DNA of 64,000 nt from Gordonibacter urolithinfaciens (GTDB lineage: Bacteria > Actinomycetota > Coriobacteriia > Coriobacteriales > Eggerthellaceae): NCBI RefSeq assembly GCF_900199375.1, contig NZ_LT900217.1:1612001-1676000 (forward strand). The letters run 5' to 3'. Positions 1-11,029 of the stretch are shown piece by piece. The notes beneath the pieces are model-generated. The model searched no databases. It saw only the letters and a list, made by a program, of their open reading frames with translations, and had not been told where the DNA came from. Every line of letters begins with the position of its first letter. Position 1 is the first letter of the stretch. The translations under genes and the position numbers were made by a program.

Positions 1-393
1 CTCGAACGCAGGCTCGCCGTCTTCGCTCATCGTGTAAAGGAAGCCAACGGCCACGCCCTCGTCCTCGCCGGGAATGCCGCCCTCGGCGATGAGCGCATCC
101 TTCGTCTCGTCATCGACTTCCACGTAGCCGTCATAGCACAGAGCGTACGCCTCGGCGCCGCGGGCGTTCTCCACCGTGTGGCGCGCGAAGGCGAAGCATT
201 CGTCCGCCGACTCGCCCGGATGGTTCTCCAAGAACAGGTTCTCCTTCACCACGAGCGCGGTGAACGGCACCACGTCGGCACCTTGCTTCATCTTCTCCTT
301 CGCCTCTTCCAGCGAGAAGAGCAGCACCTTTTCCAGGATCTCGGGGATCTCGGGTACTTCTACGTCCGAGCTCTCCACTACGCGATCGGCCAT
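1..393 (-). CDS. Hypothetical acidic protein, 3' end cut by window edge
   Basis: The ATG at 393-391 follows an AAAGGA ribosome-binding site, and 131 codons run open to the left edge, so the C-terminus is missing. The visible protein is soluble and rich in Glu, Asp and Val, with no transmembrane stretch, signal peptide or cofactor motif that I can recognise. It lies downstream of kdpC on the same strand, with a gap of about 245 bases holding a parS-like palindrome, so co-transcription is uncertain. No family is assigned. Confidence 0.7.
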   Translation of the reverse strand, partial: MADRVVESSDVEVPEIPEILEKVLLFSLEEAKEKMKQGADVVPFTALVVKENLFLENHPGESADECFAFARHTVENARGAEAYALCYDGYVEVDDETKDALIAEGGIPGEDEGVAVGFLYTMSEDGEPAFE

Positions 394-576
394 AGCCTCG
401 TCCTTTCAACTGGCCGCCGCTGCCTGTCCGCTCTTTTTGGCGGCCCGCATGCGGCCCTCGTTTTTCCGTTGCCGACCAGTGTAGGGCTTCCCAGCGAGCC
501 CTCGCTCGCGGACGGCGAGTTATTCGGCGTATCTTCAGATATTGATACGCGGCCGTTATTCAGGACGTTTCCCGCT

Positions 577-606
577 CCCCGGATGTTTCGCGTGAAACAT
601 CCGGGG
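577..606. other. parS-like site in a 30-bp palindrome
   Basis: TGTTTCGCGTGAAACA at 584-599 differs from the window's parS consensus by one base (A to G at the sixth-last central position). The symmetry extends outward through GGAT and CCCC arms to 577-606, interrupted only by that base. It lies in the gap between kdpC and the left-edge gene. Confidence 0.6.
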
Positions 607-638
607 GATTCGGCGGTTTCGAACGGTTGGGAAGGCGG

Positions 639-1241
639 CTACTGGAGGATACCGTCGAGCATGAGGTTCACCTTGAGGACGTTCACGCGAGCATCGCCGA
701 GAACACCGAACTGGGGCTGCTCGGTGCACTGATCGATGATGGCGCGGATCTCGGAAGGCGTCTTGCCGGTGTTCTTCGCCAACCGCTCCACCTGGTACTC
801 GGCGGCAGCCGGGGAGATATGGGGGTCGAAGCCGCTGCCGGAGTTCGTGACGAGGTCACTGGGGATGGGCTCGTCGCCCTTCTCGGGGTGGGCTGCATGG
901 ATCTCGTCGATACGGGCCTGCACCGTAGCGGCAAAATCGTCGCTCGCGGGACTCAGGTTCGACGGGCCGTACCACATGACGGGATTACCCTCGTCGTCGG
1001 TAAACGCAGAGACGTTTGCGTTCGTGAGCCGGCCCCACATATGATCCTGATCGTGGAACTCCTGGCCGACAAGCTCGCTGCCGTACTTTGTCCCATCGAC
1101 CTCGATGATAGAGCCGTTTGCCTGATAAGGGAAGAAGATTTGCGCGACACCCGTGCAAACAGCCGTGTAGACAACACCGCACAGCACTGTTGTAACGAGG
1201 AAGAGGAGCATTGCGCTTCCCCATATTTTCACTTGCTTCAT
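639..1241 (-). CDS. kdpC: Potassium-transporting ATPase subunit C
   Basis: KdpC is the single-span subunit of the high-affinity KdpFABC potassium pump, thought to link the KdpA channel to the KdpB ATPase. The protein is 200 residues, the usual length, with one membrane helix at about residues 6-34 and the family motif around GSGFDPHISPAAAEYQV near residue 140. The ATG at 1241 is chosen because GGAAAGG lies 9 bases upstream; the open frame extends further but lacks a better site. It is the last gene of kdpFABC, about 105 bases after kdpB. No kdpD or kdpE is present in the window. Confidence 0.95.
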   Translation of the reverse strand: MKQVKIWGSAMLLFLVTTVLCGVVYTAVCTGVAQIFFPYQANGSIIEVDGTKYGSELVGQEFHDQDHMWGRLTNANVSAFTDDEGNPVMWYGPSNLSPASDDFAATVQARIDEIHAAHPEKGDEPIPSDLVTNSGSGFDPHISPAAAEYQVERLAKNTGKTPSEIRAIIDQCTEQPQFGVLGDARVNVLKVNLMLDGILQ

Positions 1242-1346
1242 GAGGTGATCCTTTCCAATTCGGTCCGCAGGCCAGTTATTGCTTTTGACCTGCGGAGTAT
1301 TGAATGCAGAGTTTTGCCAAACCAAACTGCTGGACGAGAACTATCC

Positions 1347-3425
1347 TCACGCCACACCCAAAGCCGTCAACATCATGTCGAGCAGCTTGATGACAACGAA
1401 CGGCAGGACGATGCCGCCCAGACCGTATACCAACAGGTTGCGGGACAGCAGGCTCTGCGATGACGCCTCGCGGTACTTCACACCGCGCAGCGCCAACGGA
1501 ATGAGCGCCACGATGATGAGAGCGTTGTAGATGATGGCCGCCATGATAGCCGTGTAGGGGTTCGTGAGGTGCATGATGTTCAGCGCCTCGAGCTGAGGAT
1601 ACAGCGGCACGAACAACGCGGGCACGATGGCGAAGTACTTCGCCAGGTCGTTCGCTATGGAGAACGTGGTCAGGCTGCCGCGCGTCATGAGCAGCTGCTT
1701 GCCGATGCGCACGACGTCGATGAGCTTCGTGGGTGAAGAGTCCAAGTCCACCATGTTGCCGGCTTCCTTGGCAGCCTGGGTGCCGCTGTTCATGGCCACG
1801 GCCACGTCGGCCTGCGCAAGCGCGGGTGCGTCGTTCGTGCCGTCGCCCGTCATGGCCACCATGTGGCCCTCGGCCTGGTACTGGCGGATGGCGGCCAGCT
1901 TCGTCTCGGGCGTGGCCTCGGCAATGAAGTCGTCCACGCCGGCCTCGGCTGCGATGGCGGCGGCCGTCATGGGGTTGTCGCCCGTTATCATGACGGTCTT
2001 GATGCCCATGGTGCGCAAATCGGCAAAGTTTTCCTTGATACCCTGCTTCACGATGTCCTTCAGATGGATAACGCCCAGAATACGATGATCGCGAGCAACG
2101 AGCAGCGGAGTGCCGCCTGCACGCGAGACATCCGCAACGACTGCGGCGCACTCGCCGCTGTACGCGCCGCCGTGCGACTCCACATAATCCTTGACGGCAT
2201 CGGCCGCCCCCTTCCGAATCTCGTGACCCTCGAAGTCAACACCGCTCATGCGCGTCTGCGCGGTGAACGGGATGCTGACCATGCCCGAGCCTTCCAGCTC
2301 GCGGGCGCGGATGCCGAAGCGCTCCTTCGCCAGCACCACGATGCTGCGGCCCTCGGGCGTCTCGTCGGTAAGGCTGGCCAGCTGCGCCGCGTCGGCCACG
2401 TCGTGCTCGGTGGCGCCGTCCACCGGTATGAACTCGGCGGCCTGCCGGTTGCCCAGCGTGATGGTGCCCGTCTTGTCCAGCAAAAGCACATCCACGTCAC
2501 CCGCCGCCTCCACGGCGCGGCCGCTCATGGCCAATACGTTCGCCCGGTTCAGGCGGCTCATTCCGGCAATGCCGATAGCCGACAGAAGCGCACCGATGGT
2601 GGTGGGCGCCAGGCACACGAACAGTGCCACGAGCGAGGTGATGGTGGTGGGATTCGCGATACCCTCCTGGTTCGCGCTGAAGCCGCTGAACGCGAACAGC
2701 GACACCGACACGATCAGGAACACGATGGTCAGCGCCACGAGCAGTATCTCGAGCGCGATCTCGTTCGGGGTCTTCTTGCGGGTAGCCGATTCCACCATGG
2801 CGATCATCTGGTCGAGGAAGCTGTGGCCCGCATCGGCCGTCACGCGCACGACCAGCCAGTCGGAAAGCACGGTGGTGCCACCCGTCACGGCGGAGCGGTC
2901 GCCGCCGGACTCGCGGATAACCGGAGCCGACTCGCCGGTGATGGCGCTCTCGTCCACCGATGCGGCGCCGATGACGATCTCGCCATCAGCCGGGATCTGC
3001 TCGCCAGCCGCCACGTAGAAGAGGTCCTTCTTCTTCAGAACCGCCGAGCTCACCTCGTCGGCCTGCAGGCGGAAGTACTCCGCCGGGTCGTCCACATGAT
3101 GGCCCTTCGCCACCAGGCCCTCGTTGAGCTTGTGCGCGGGCACGTCGCGCTTGGCGGCGCGCAGCGAGTCGGCCTGCGCCTTGCCGCGGCCCTCGGCGAG
3201 CGCCTCCGCGAAGTTCGCGAACAGCACCGTGAGCCACAGCACCGCCGAGATGGCGATGATGAAGCCGGGCTGGGAATCCGTGATGCCGAACAGCGACAGC
3301 ACGAACAGAACGAGCGTCAGGATGGCCGATAGGTACACCATGAGCATAACGGGATTCTTCGCCTGCTCGCGAGGGGCAAGCTTCACGAAGGAGTCGCGCA
3401 CGGCGCGCTTCGCCAAATGGGTCAT
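1347..3425 (-). CDS. kdpB: Potassium-transporting ATPase subunit B
   Basis: KdpB is the P-type ATPase subunit that energises potassium uptake through KdpA. Visible motifs are the TGES actuator loop, the phosphorylation motif DKTGT in [14 protein letters not shown], and the hinge [15 protein letters not shown]. Four membrane hairpin regions flank these. The length of about 690 residues matches the family. The ATG at 3425 has GAGGA eight bases upstream; an in-frame ATG at 3455 lacks a clear site and would add ten residues. The gene lies between kdpA and kdpC in one minus-strand operon. Confidence 0.96.
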   Translation of the reverse strand: MTHLAKRAVRDSFVKLAPREQAKNPVMLMVYLSAILTLVLFVLSLFGITDSQPGFIIAISAVLWLTVLFANFAEALAEGRGKAQADSLRAAKRDVPAHKLNEGLVAKGHHVDDPAEYFRLQADEVSSAVLKKKDLFYVAAGEQIPADGEIVIGAASVDESAITGESAPVIRESGGDRSAVTGGTTVLSDWLVVRVTADAGHSFLDQMIAMVESATRKKTPNEIALEILLVALTIVFLIVSVSLFAFSGFSANQEGIANPTTITSLVALFVCLAPTTIGALLSAIGIAGMSRLNRANVLAMSGRAVEAAGDVDVLLLDKTGTITLGNRQAAEFIPVDGATEHDVADAAQLASLTDETPEGRSIVVLAKERFGIRARELEGSGMVSIPFTAQTRMSGVDFEGHEIRKGAADAVKDYVESHGGAYSGECAAVVADVSRAGGTPLLVARDHRILGVIHLKDIVKQGIKENFADLRTMGIKTVMITGDNPMTAAAIAAEAGVDDFIAEATPETKLAAIRQYQAEGHMVAMTGDGTNDAPALAQADVAVAMNSGTQAAKEAGNMVDLDSSPTKLIDVVRIGKQLLMTRGSLTTFSIANDLAKYFAIVPALFVPLYPQLEALNIMHLTNPYTAIMAAIIYNALIIVALIPLALRGVKYREASSQSLLSRNLLVYGLGGIVLPFVVIKLLDMMLTALGVA

Positions 3426-3476
3426 TTCATTGTTCCTCATAGTTGCCGTTGACATTTCTTTTTTCGCCCGCCTTCC

Positions 3477-5255
3477 CTAGAGCACCATATGAAGCTGCTC
3501 GGCTATCGGGCCCAGCGCCAGCGCCGGGAACATCGACAGAGCGCCAACCAGCAGCACGACAAGGATCAGTAGGAACACGAACATGGCATTGCTCGTGGAG
3601 AGCGTGCCTGCACTCACCGCCACCTTCGGCCGCGCGCACAAGCTGCCAGCCAGCACGAGCGTGGCTGCAAGCGGGATGAAGCGGTTCGCCAGCATTTCGA
3701 AACCCAACACGACGTTGATCATCGGGGTGTTAGCGTTGAAGCCTGCGAAAGCCGATCCGTTGTTACCGCCCGCCGATGTGGCGGCATAAAGTACTTCAGA
3801 GAATCCATGGGCACCCGCGTTGTTCAGACTATCCACCGTCGCCGGATCGAGGCACATGACCGCAGCGCCTATAAGAAGAACCATAGGCGTGGTGATGCAC
3901 AGGATCGTGGCCATGCGCATTTCTTTGGGTCCGATCTTCTTACCCAAGTACTCGGGCGTGCGACCCACCATCAACCCCGCGATGAACACGGTAAGGATGA
4001 CGAAACCTATCATGCCGTACAAGCCGCAGCCGATACCGCCGCCGATGATCTCGCCCAATCCCATGAGAATGATGGGTACCATGCCGCCGATGGGCGTGTA
4101 GCTGTCATGCATGGAGTTGACCGCGCCGTTCGATGCGGCTGTGGTGAATGCGGCCCAGAGAGAGGAGTCGGTCACGCCGAAACGTGCCTCCTTGCCCTCC
4201 ATGTTACCGCCGGACTGATCGTACGTGCCCATGTACACCGAGCCGTCGGCCGCAAGCTGCGGCGTTCCGACCTGTTCGAAGAAGGCTATCACTGCCAAGC
4301 TCGCCACCAGCACCACGAACATGGCCGCGAAGATAGCCCGACCCTGTCGCCGATCGGCCACGAAGCGACCGAAGCTGAACACGAGCGCGAACGGGATGAG
4401 CAGCAGCGAGATACACTGCACCAGGTTCGTGAGCGGCGTGGGGTTTTCCAGGGCGCTCGCCGAGTTCACGCCATTATAGCCTCCGCCGTTCGTTCCGAGC
4501 TGCTTGATGGCAACCTGGCTGGCCTGCGGCCCCATGGGAACCACGCCCTCATCGATCACCTGCACGGCTGCCGGATCATCGGCTTCTACCACATTGCCCT
4601 CTGCATCGATACCGACCGGTTCCAGCAGCTGTACTTCCTGATACTCGGATACGTTCTGCGGCGAGCCCTGCCACACGTCCACCACGGTCACGACGAGCGC
4701 GAGCGGGATGAGCACGAAAAGCACGGAGCGCGTCACATCGACGAAGAAGTTGCCCAGGCCAGGGGCGCCTTCGCTCACCAACCCGCGGAACAGCGCGAAC
4801 AGCACGGCCATGCCCACGGCCGGTGTGACGAAGTTCTGCACGGTCAGGCCGATGGCCTGGGAGAAGTAGCTGAGCGCGCTCTCGCCGCTATAGGCCTGCC
4901 AGTTCGTGTTCGTCACGAAGCTGACCGCCGTGTTGAACGCGAGGTCCCACGTGAGACCGGGGAGCCCCTCGGGATTGCCCGGCAGCACGCCCTGCAACAT
5001 GAGGATGGCGAACAACCCTACCAGCGAGAGCGCCGAGAACGCCAGCGCGCTTATCAGGTAGCGTTTCCAGCCCATGACGTCGGCACGGTCGACGCGGATG
5101 CACCGGTACACCACGTTCTCCACCGGCACGAGCACACGCGAGAGCACGGCCACCCTCTCGCCGGCCATGACCTTGTTGATATAGCCCGACAGCGGGATGG
5201 CGAGCGCCACGAGCAGGGCAAGGTAGATGCCGTATTCCAGCAACTCGTCCATCAC
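3477..5255 (-). CDS. kdpA: Potassium-transporting ATPase subunit A
   Basis: KdpA is the potassium-selective channel-like subunit of the Kdp pump. It has about ten membrane helices over 592 residues. The selectivity-filter loops are visible as TNTNWQAYSG, QLGTNGGGYNGVNSA and SAGGNNGSAFAG. The start is either GTG at 5255 (GAGGGGG nine bases upstream) or the next codon, ATG at 5252; both overlap the kdpF stop codon, which implies translational coupling. It is followed by kdpB after about 50 bases. Confidence 0.96.
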   Translation of the reverse strand: MMDELLEYGIYLALLVALAIPLSGYINKVMAGERVAVLSRVLVPVENVVYRCIRVDRADVMGWKRYLISALAFSALSLVGLFAILMLQGVLPGNPEGLPGLTWDLAFNTAVSFVTNTNWQAYSGESALSYFSQAIGLTVQNFVTPAVGMAVLFALFRGLVSEGAPGLGNFFVDVTRSVLFVLIPLALVVTVVDVWQGSPQNVSEYQEVQLLEPVGIDAEGNVVEADDPAAVQVIDEGVVPMGPQASQVAIKQLGTNGGGYNGVNSASALENPTPLTNLVQCISLLLIPFALVFSFGRFVADRRQGRAIFAAMFVVLVASLAVIAFFEQVGTPQLAADGSVYMGTYDQSGGNMEGKEARFGVTDSSLWAAFTTAASNGAVNSMHDSYTPIGGMVPIILMGLGEIIGGGIGCGLYGMIGFVILTVFIAGLMVGRTPEYLGKKIGPKEMRMATILCITTPMVLLIGAAVMCLDPATVDSLNNAGAHGFSEVLYAATSAGGNNGSAFAGFNANTPMINVVLGFEMLANRFIPLAATLVLAGSLCARPKVAVSAGTLSTSNAMFVFLLILVVLLVGALSMFPALALGPIAEQLHMVL

Positions 5256-5344
5256 CGCTCGTCACCCCCTCGAAGCAGAACGTAGAACAGGTAGAACGCC
5301 ACGATGACGCTCAACCCTCCAACGACGGCGGTTACGTAGTCCAT
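5252..5344 (-). CDS. kdpF: Small membrane subunit of the Kdp pump
   Basis: This 30-residue ORF begins with ATG at 5344 after a strong GGAAGGAAG site and ends in a TGA that overlaps the kdpA start. The peptide is almost entirely one hydrophobic helix (VVGGLSVIVAFYLFYVLL) with a basic and acidic C-terminal end, as expected for KdpF, which stabilises the KdpABC complex in the membrane. It is the first gene of the operon. Identification rests on position, size and hydrophobicity, because KdpF sequences are poorly conserved. Confidence 0.85.
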   Translation of the reverse strand: MDYVTAVVGGLSVIVAFYLFYVLLRGGDER

Positions 5345-5427
5345 CGTCTTCCTTCCTCGTTTCCAGGCCGCCGCAGCGGCACCTTTGCAAACTAGGAAAA
5401 CGATAAGGTTGCGCGGATTAGCGCGCC

Positions 5428-5465
5428 GTTAAGGAGCGAGGGCGGGTGTTAAGAAGGCGTTAAGG
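5428..5465 (-). promoter_or_regulatory. Direct repeats upstream of kdpF, candidate KdpE-type operator
   Basis: On the minus strand YCTTAAC occurs three times, starting at 5465, 5454 and 5434, so the spacings are 11 and 20 bases (about one and two helical turns). OmpR/PhoB-family regulators, including KdpE, bind such direct repeats. The repeats lie 84-121 bases upstream of the kdpF ATG. That KdpE is the binder is inference. Confidence 0.45.
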
Positions 5466-5484
5466 CAGGGCGCGCACGATGGAA

Positions 5485-5508
5485 TGAAAAAAGCGCCCGG
5501 AGGCGCTT
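5485..5508 (-). terminator. Rho-independent terminator after tRNA-Ser
   Basis: On the minus strand the stem AAGCGCC/GGCGCTT with a four-base loop is followed by a run of T. It sits just beyond tRNA-Ser(CGA) and separates the tRNA unit from kdpFABC. Confidence 0.8.
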
Positions 5509-5520
5509 CATCTGGAAAAC

Positions 5521-5613
5521 TGGCGGAGGAGGAGGGATTCGAACCCTCGTTACCCGGGTTACGGGTAAAACGGTTTTCGAGACCGCCGCATTCAACCACT
5601 CTGCCACCCCTCC
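5521..5613 (-). tRNA. tRNA-Ser (CGA)
   Basis: A 93-base class II tRNA with encoded CCA end. The anticodon loop CTCGAAA gives anticodon CGA, reading UCG. The long variable arm includes ACCCGTAACCCGGGT, and the T arm GGGTTCGAATCCC is perfect. The acceptor stem GGAGGGG pairs with CTCCTCC. It is the second of two tandem serine tRNAs. Confidence 0.95.
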
Positions 5614-5671
5614 GCGTGGGGTGCGGGGCTAGGCCCCGTATGGAACGCGCCTCGCGGGCGCGGGTGTAAGC

Positions 5672-5762
<91 letters not shown>

Positions 5763-5815
5763 GCTCGTCCGAAACGCGCATGCTCGCGCTGGGCGCGGAC
5801 GTGCAGCAGCTACGT

Positions 5816-5844
5816 AGTATACAACAGCTAATAGGCGCTCACAA
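5816..5844 (-). promoter_or_regulatory. Promoter of the tRNA-Ser pair
   Basis: On the minus strand TTGTGA (5844-5839) and TATACT (5821-5816) are separated by 17 bases, about 54 bases upstream of tRNA-Ser(GGA). The -35 element lies within the last codons of the ABC ATPase gene. Confidence 0.6.
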
Positions 5845-6664
5845 GCGAGAAATAAGCATCCTCTTCGGCATTTTTCGCGACAGCGGGAACCGCCGTGCGC
5901 TTCACGCGCAGGGGGACGTCGAACAGCGCGCTCATAGTGTCGTCTGAGAGCAGCCGCTCCTTCGGGCCGTCGGCGAACACGGCACCGTCCTTCACGAGGA
6001 CGAGGCGGGCGATCTCGGGGATGACGTCCTCGGGATAGTGCGTCACCAGCACGATGGACTTCCCCGCCTGGGCCAGCGCGCGCATGCTGCGGCGCACGTA
6101 GAACATGCCCTCGGGATCGAGGCCGGTGCAGGGCTCGTCGAACACGAGGGCCTCGGGATCGTGCACGAGCGCACGGGCGATGAGAGCGCGGCGCGCCTGG
6201 CCGGTAGAGAGCGTCATGGCGTCGCGGGCGGCGAGGTCGGCGATGCCGAGCAGCCCCATGGTGGCGAGCGCCCGGTCGCGGGCGCCATCGGCATCGGGGG
6301 CGGCAACGGTCTGCGGGATGCCGAGGGCGCCGAACAGGCCGCCGGCCACGATGTCCACGACCGGCAGGTGCACCGTCATCTGCTCCTGCATGGTAGACGA
6401 CACCACGCCCAGGCTGCGCTTGACTTCGGCGAGCATTGCGCGATCGCGGCCCTTGAAGAGCACGGGGGGCTCGTCGCGGTGCAGCGGCAGCATCTCGCGC
6501 GTGACGAGCTTCACGAACGTCGACTTGCCTGAACCGTTCGGCCCGAGCAGGGCGATGTTCTCGCCGCACGCAAGCTCGAACGCGTCGATCGTCAGGATGG
6601 CGCGTCCGGCTCGGCGCACGACAGCGTTGCGCAGCTGGAGGAAGGGAGGCGGGGTGAGGCTCAT
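5828..6664 (-). CDS. ABC transporter ATP-binding protein
   Basis: A 278-residue ABC ATPase. The Walker A motif GPNGSGKST lies near residue 42, the signature LSTGQ near 153, Walker B ALVFDEP near 173, and the H-loop histidine is in VLVTHYPEDV. The sequence resembles stand-alone cytosolic ATPases of the ModF/YlmA type rather than a subunit tied to a neighbouring permease. No permease or binding-protein gene is adjacent, so the substrate is unknown. The ATG at 6664 is preceded by CAGGAGC at a rather long spacing of about 13 bases. Confidence 0.85.
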   Translation of the reverse strand: MSLTPPPFLQLRNAVVRRAGRAILTIDAFELACGENIALLGPNGSGKSTFVKLVTREMLPLHRDEPPVLFKGRDRAMLAEVKRSLGVVSSTMQEQMTVHLPVVDIVAGGLFGALGIPQTVAAPDADGARDRALATMGLLGIADLAARDAMTLSTGQARRALIARALVHDPEALVFDEPCTGLDPEGMFYVRRSMRALAQAGKSIVLVTHYPEDVIPEIARLVLVKDGAVFADGPKERLLSDDTMSALFDVPLRVKRTAVPAVAKNAEEDAYFSLVSAY

Positions 6665-6689
6665 GTTCGTTTAATCGCTCCTGTTCAGT

Positions 6690-6715
6690 GGAAGTGCTTC
6701 ACGTGAAACACTTCC
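6690..6715. other. parS-like site
   Basis: TGCTTCACGTGAAACA at 6695-6710 has one mismatch to parS. Symmetry continues to 6690-6715 (GGAAG/CTTCC arms). It lies between the ABC ATPase and the foldase gene. Confidence 0.6.
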
Positions 6716-6810
6716 GAAGTGGCCGGGCGCGGTTGTGCGGCAATGCAATCGAAGGGGCGCTTGAAGCGGAAAGGCCGCGGATACCCCAAGAGGAAGACAA
6801 AACCGGGAAA

Positions 6811-6846
6811 GAAAAAACGGCGGGCACCCCGCAGGATGCCCGCCGT
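6811..6846 (-). terminator. Terminator of the PrsA-like gene
   Basis: On the minus strand a perfect ten-base stem (ACGGCGGGCA/TGCCCGCCGT) with a ten-base loop is followed by TTTTTTC, 40 bases after the stop codon of the foldase gene. Confidence 0.9.
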
Positions 6847-6885
6847 TCGTGATCGTCTGCGCACCTGCACCGTGCGGTCGTACCG

Positions 6886-8205
6886 CTAAGCCGCCTCGGC
6901 AGGCTGCTGGTTCGCGCTGTCGCCGCCTTCTGCAGGCTGGTCGCCGGCCGCGTTGTCGGCAGAACCGTCGGCGCTACCCGTCGCATCGCCCCCATCCGCA
7001 GCATCGGCCGAGCCGCCGTTGTCGGCGGAGCCGTCCGCCGTTCCCTCGGCACTGCCGTCGGCATTCTCGCCGGCAGCGTTCTGCTCGGCGCCCGTCGACC
7101 CCTCGGCCGGCGTGTACTTCGACATGTCGACGGCGTAGGGCAGGCCCTCCGGCATCGGGTTGATCTGAATGTCGGCGTTCTCCTTGTACTCGTTGAACCA
7201 CTCCTGAACCGCCGTGCTCTGGTTCTGCTGCTTGAGGGATTCCTTCACGCTGTCCAAGAACTCGACGGGAATCTGGTCGAGGCTCGTGAGCTCGACGGTC
7301 TCGGTACCATCCTCGCCGACTACCTTCGGCGCGTTGAACACGTCGGTGCACTTGATGATATGGATGCCGTACTGGCTCGTGACCAAGCCGCTGACCTGAT
7401 CCTTCTCAAGGCCGCCCAGCGCGTCGGTGTACTCGGTCACGAAGCTGTTCAGCTTGTCCCAGCCCACGTCGCCGCCCTTCGCTGCGCTGCCGCCGGTACC
7501 TTCCGCGTTGTCCTTGGAGTACTGCTTGGCAGCCTCGGCGAAGTCCAGCTGGCCGCTGTTGATCTGGTCGAGCACGCTTTGGGCCGTGGCCTCGTCGCCG
7601 CTGTCGAACAGGATGTGCGAGGAGCGCTTCGCTCCGTCGTAGGCGGAGGCGTACATCTGCGCGTACTTCAGCAGGTCCTCTTGGCTGGGCTCCTCGTCGG
7701 AGGCGAACGACTCGGTCAGCTTCTTCTGCAAGAGCTGGCTCTCAACGTTCTCGCGGTACTTCTCCTCGGTGAAGCCGGCCTGCTCGAGGGCGGCCTTCCA
7801 CTTCTCGTCGTCCTCGTAGTTCGACTTCGTCTTGTTCACGATGTCGTCGATCTCGGAGCTCTCGACGGTTATGTTCTTCTCCTTAGCGCCCTGCTTGATG
7901 AGTTCCTGCTGAGCGAATGAATCGATCATCTCCTCGCGGACGGACTCGGGCGTCATGGCGTTGTCAGCAAGCCACTGGCCCCAGGTGTCGGTATCGGTCA
8001 TGCTCATTTGGGAGCGGATGCTCTCGACCATGCCCGTGACTTCGTCCTCGGGAATCTCCGTGCCGTTGACCGTGGCCGCCACGCCGCCGGTATAGGTCTT
8101 CGCGCCGGAAGCGGAGGCACCGCCCGCACAGGCCGCCAGGCTCCATACGCACGTGGCTGCCAACCCGGCAACGCACACGGCCTTCATGATGTTAGCAGTC
8201 TTCAT
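6886..8205 (-). CDS. Lipoprotein peptidyl-prolyl isomerase (SurA_N/PpiC, PrsA-like)
   Basis: Probably a surface lipoprotein that helps secreted proteins fold after export. The start at 8205 has GGAAGGG and gives a signal peptide ending in a lipobox, LAAC, at residues 23-26, so Cys26 would be lipidated. A SurA-type N-domain spans about 35-190. A parvulin (PpiC) domain covers about 200-310, with the hallmarks SSHILF, FAEAAKQYSKD, GGDVGW and YGIHIIKC. The C-terminal 75 residues are a low-complexity tail rich in Ala, Gly, Asp and Glu. The open frame extends 15 codons upstream but would bury the signal peptide. The gene is monocistronic, with its own terminator. Confidence 0.88.
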   Translation of the reverse strand: MKTANIMKAVCVAGLAATCVWSLAACAGGASASGAKTYTGGVAATVNGTEIPEDEVTGMVESIRSQMSMTDTDTWGQWLADNAMTPESVREEMIDSFAQQELIKQGAKEKNITVESSEIDDIVNKTKSNYEDDEKWKAALEQAGFTEEKYRENVESQLLQKKLTESFASDEEPSQEDLLKYAQMYASAYDGAKRSSHILFDSGDEATAQSVLDQINSGQLDFAEAAKQYSKDNAEGTGGSAAKGGDVGWDKLNSFVTEYTDALGGLEKDQVSGLVTSQYGIHIIKCTDVFNAPKVVGEDGTETVELTSLDQIPVEFLDSVKESLKQQNQSTAVQEWFNEYKENADIQINPMPEGLPYAVDMSKYTPAEGSTGAEQNAAGENADGSAEGTADGSADNGGSADAADGGDATGSADGSADNAAGDQPAEGGDSANQQPAEAA

Positions 8206-8355
8206 AGAACCCTTCCCTTGAACATGCCGGCTGCCGCAGCTGCCGTGCATGATGTAAGTTACTGATCAGTATTTTCGCACACGCGGCAATTGCCCCCTTA
8301 GCGATGCACAATATGCCCACTTTCGCTTCACGAAGCGTGGACGGGGCCTTATGCG

Positions 8356-8392
8356 AAGAGGCACCCCCTACGCTGACGTGGAGGTGCCTCTT
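8356..8392 (-). terminator. Inverted repeat after typA
   Basis: AAGAGGCACC/GGTGCCTCTT, a ten-base perfect stem, begins 32 bases past the typA stop codon. There is no clear T run on the minus strand, so termination activity is uncertain. Confidence 0.45.
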
Positions 8393-8423
8393 GTCGAAGC
8401 GCATGCGAACCTGCGGAAACCTG

Positions 8424-10235
<1,812 letters not shown>

Positions 10236-10335
10236 GCTGTTCCTTCTTCTCTCGGTATCGGTTGCGCGGCGCGGGGCCGCGGTGGTTCCCTTGCAGGTGC
10301 GCCGGGTGCCGGCGCGAGGTGGAAAGGCGGCGGGG

Positions 10336-10893
10336 CTACTCCAAGTCCTCCAGCTCGCTTTCCAGGCGGCGCTGCTCGGCCTTGAGCTCGTCGATATGCT
10401 CGTTGAGCGTGCCGATGGTGCGCTGGGCGCCGACAGCCTGGATGATGCCCCACACCACGGCCGTCACACCTGCCGTGGCCAGGATGAGCAGCGGCCCCGG
10501 CTTGCGGAACAGGATGGCCACCACTGCGCCGACACCCGCCATGACCAGCCCGTTGCGGCGCTCGTCGTACACGACGTCGCGCTGGTGCACCAGCTGCGTG
10601 CGCGCCGCGGCAATGCCGGCGAGGCGCGCCTCGGCCCGGCCTCCCGGCCCATAGGCGCGCGTTGCGGAAGCGGTGCGGCCGGCCTTCGTGCGCGAACCTT
10701 TTCCGCTGGTCAGGTATTCGTATGCCTCTTGGAGGTTCTTGAACTGCTCGGTGGCGCGGTCTTGGAGCTTCTTGTTCGTGGCGAAGCGGTCGGGATGCAG
10801 GATCTGCGCCGTTTCCTTGTAAGCCGTCTTGATGTCGGCGAGGGTGGCATCCTCGTCGAGTCCCAAGATGCGCAGTGCTTCCGTCCGGTTCAT
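10336..10893 (-). CDS. Membrane-anchored J-domain protein
   Basis: A 185-residue protein with an N-terminal J domain (about residues 1-58) containing the HPD motif in ILHPDRF. It therefore probably stimulates an Hsp70 such as the DnaK encoded at 58 kb. Two membrane helices follow at about 110-150, then a short C-terminal coiled coil rich in Glu and Leu. The ATG at 10893 with GGGGAG just upstream is preferred over a frame extending to 11079, which overlaps the neighbouring protease gene. The client is unknown. Confidence 0.85.
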   Translation of the reverse strand: MNRTEALRILGLDEDATLADIKTAYKETAQILHPDRFATNKKLQDRATEQFKNLQEAYEYLTSGKGSRTKAGRTASATRAYGPGGRAEARLAGIAAARTQLVHQRDVVYDERRNGLVMAGVGAVVAILFRKPGPLLILATAGVTAVVWGIIQAVGAQRTIGTLNEHIDELKAEQRRLESELEDLE

Positions 10894-11029
10894 AACTCCC
10901 CGCAGGATCGTGGTGGCGCGCTGCTCGCGCGTTTGTTTGCCGAAGAAGTATAGTACCACGTCGGCATGGGGAGCCGCGGCGCGGCAAGGGGCGTCACAGA
11001 ATGCACGCGGGACGAAGGCCGCAGCAGGA

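Noticed and set aside
5345-5427. Possible cyclic di-AMP riboswitch upstream of kdpF
   Set aside because: The leader is too short between the repeats and kdpF, and no conserved riboswitch motif or terminator is visible.
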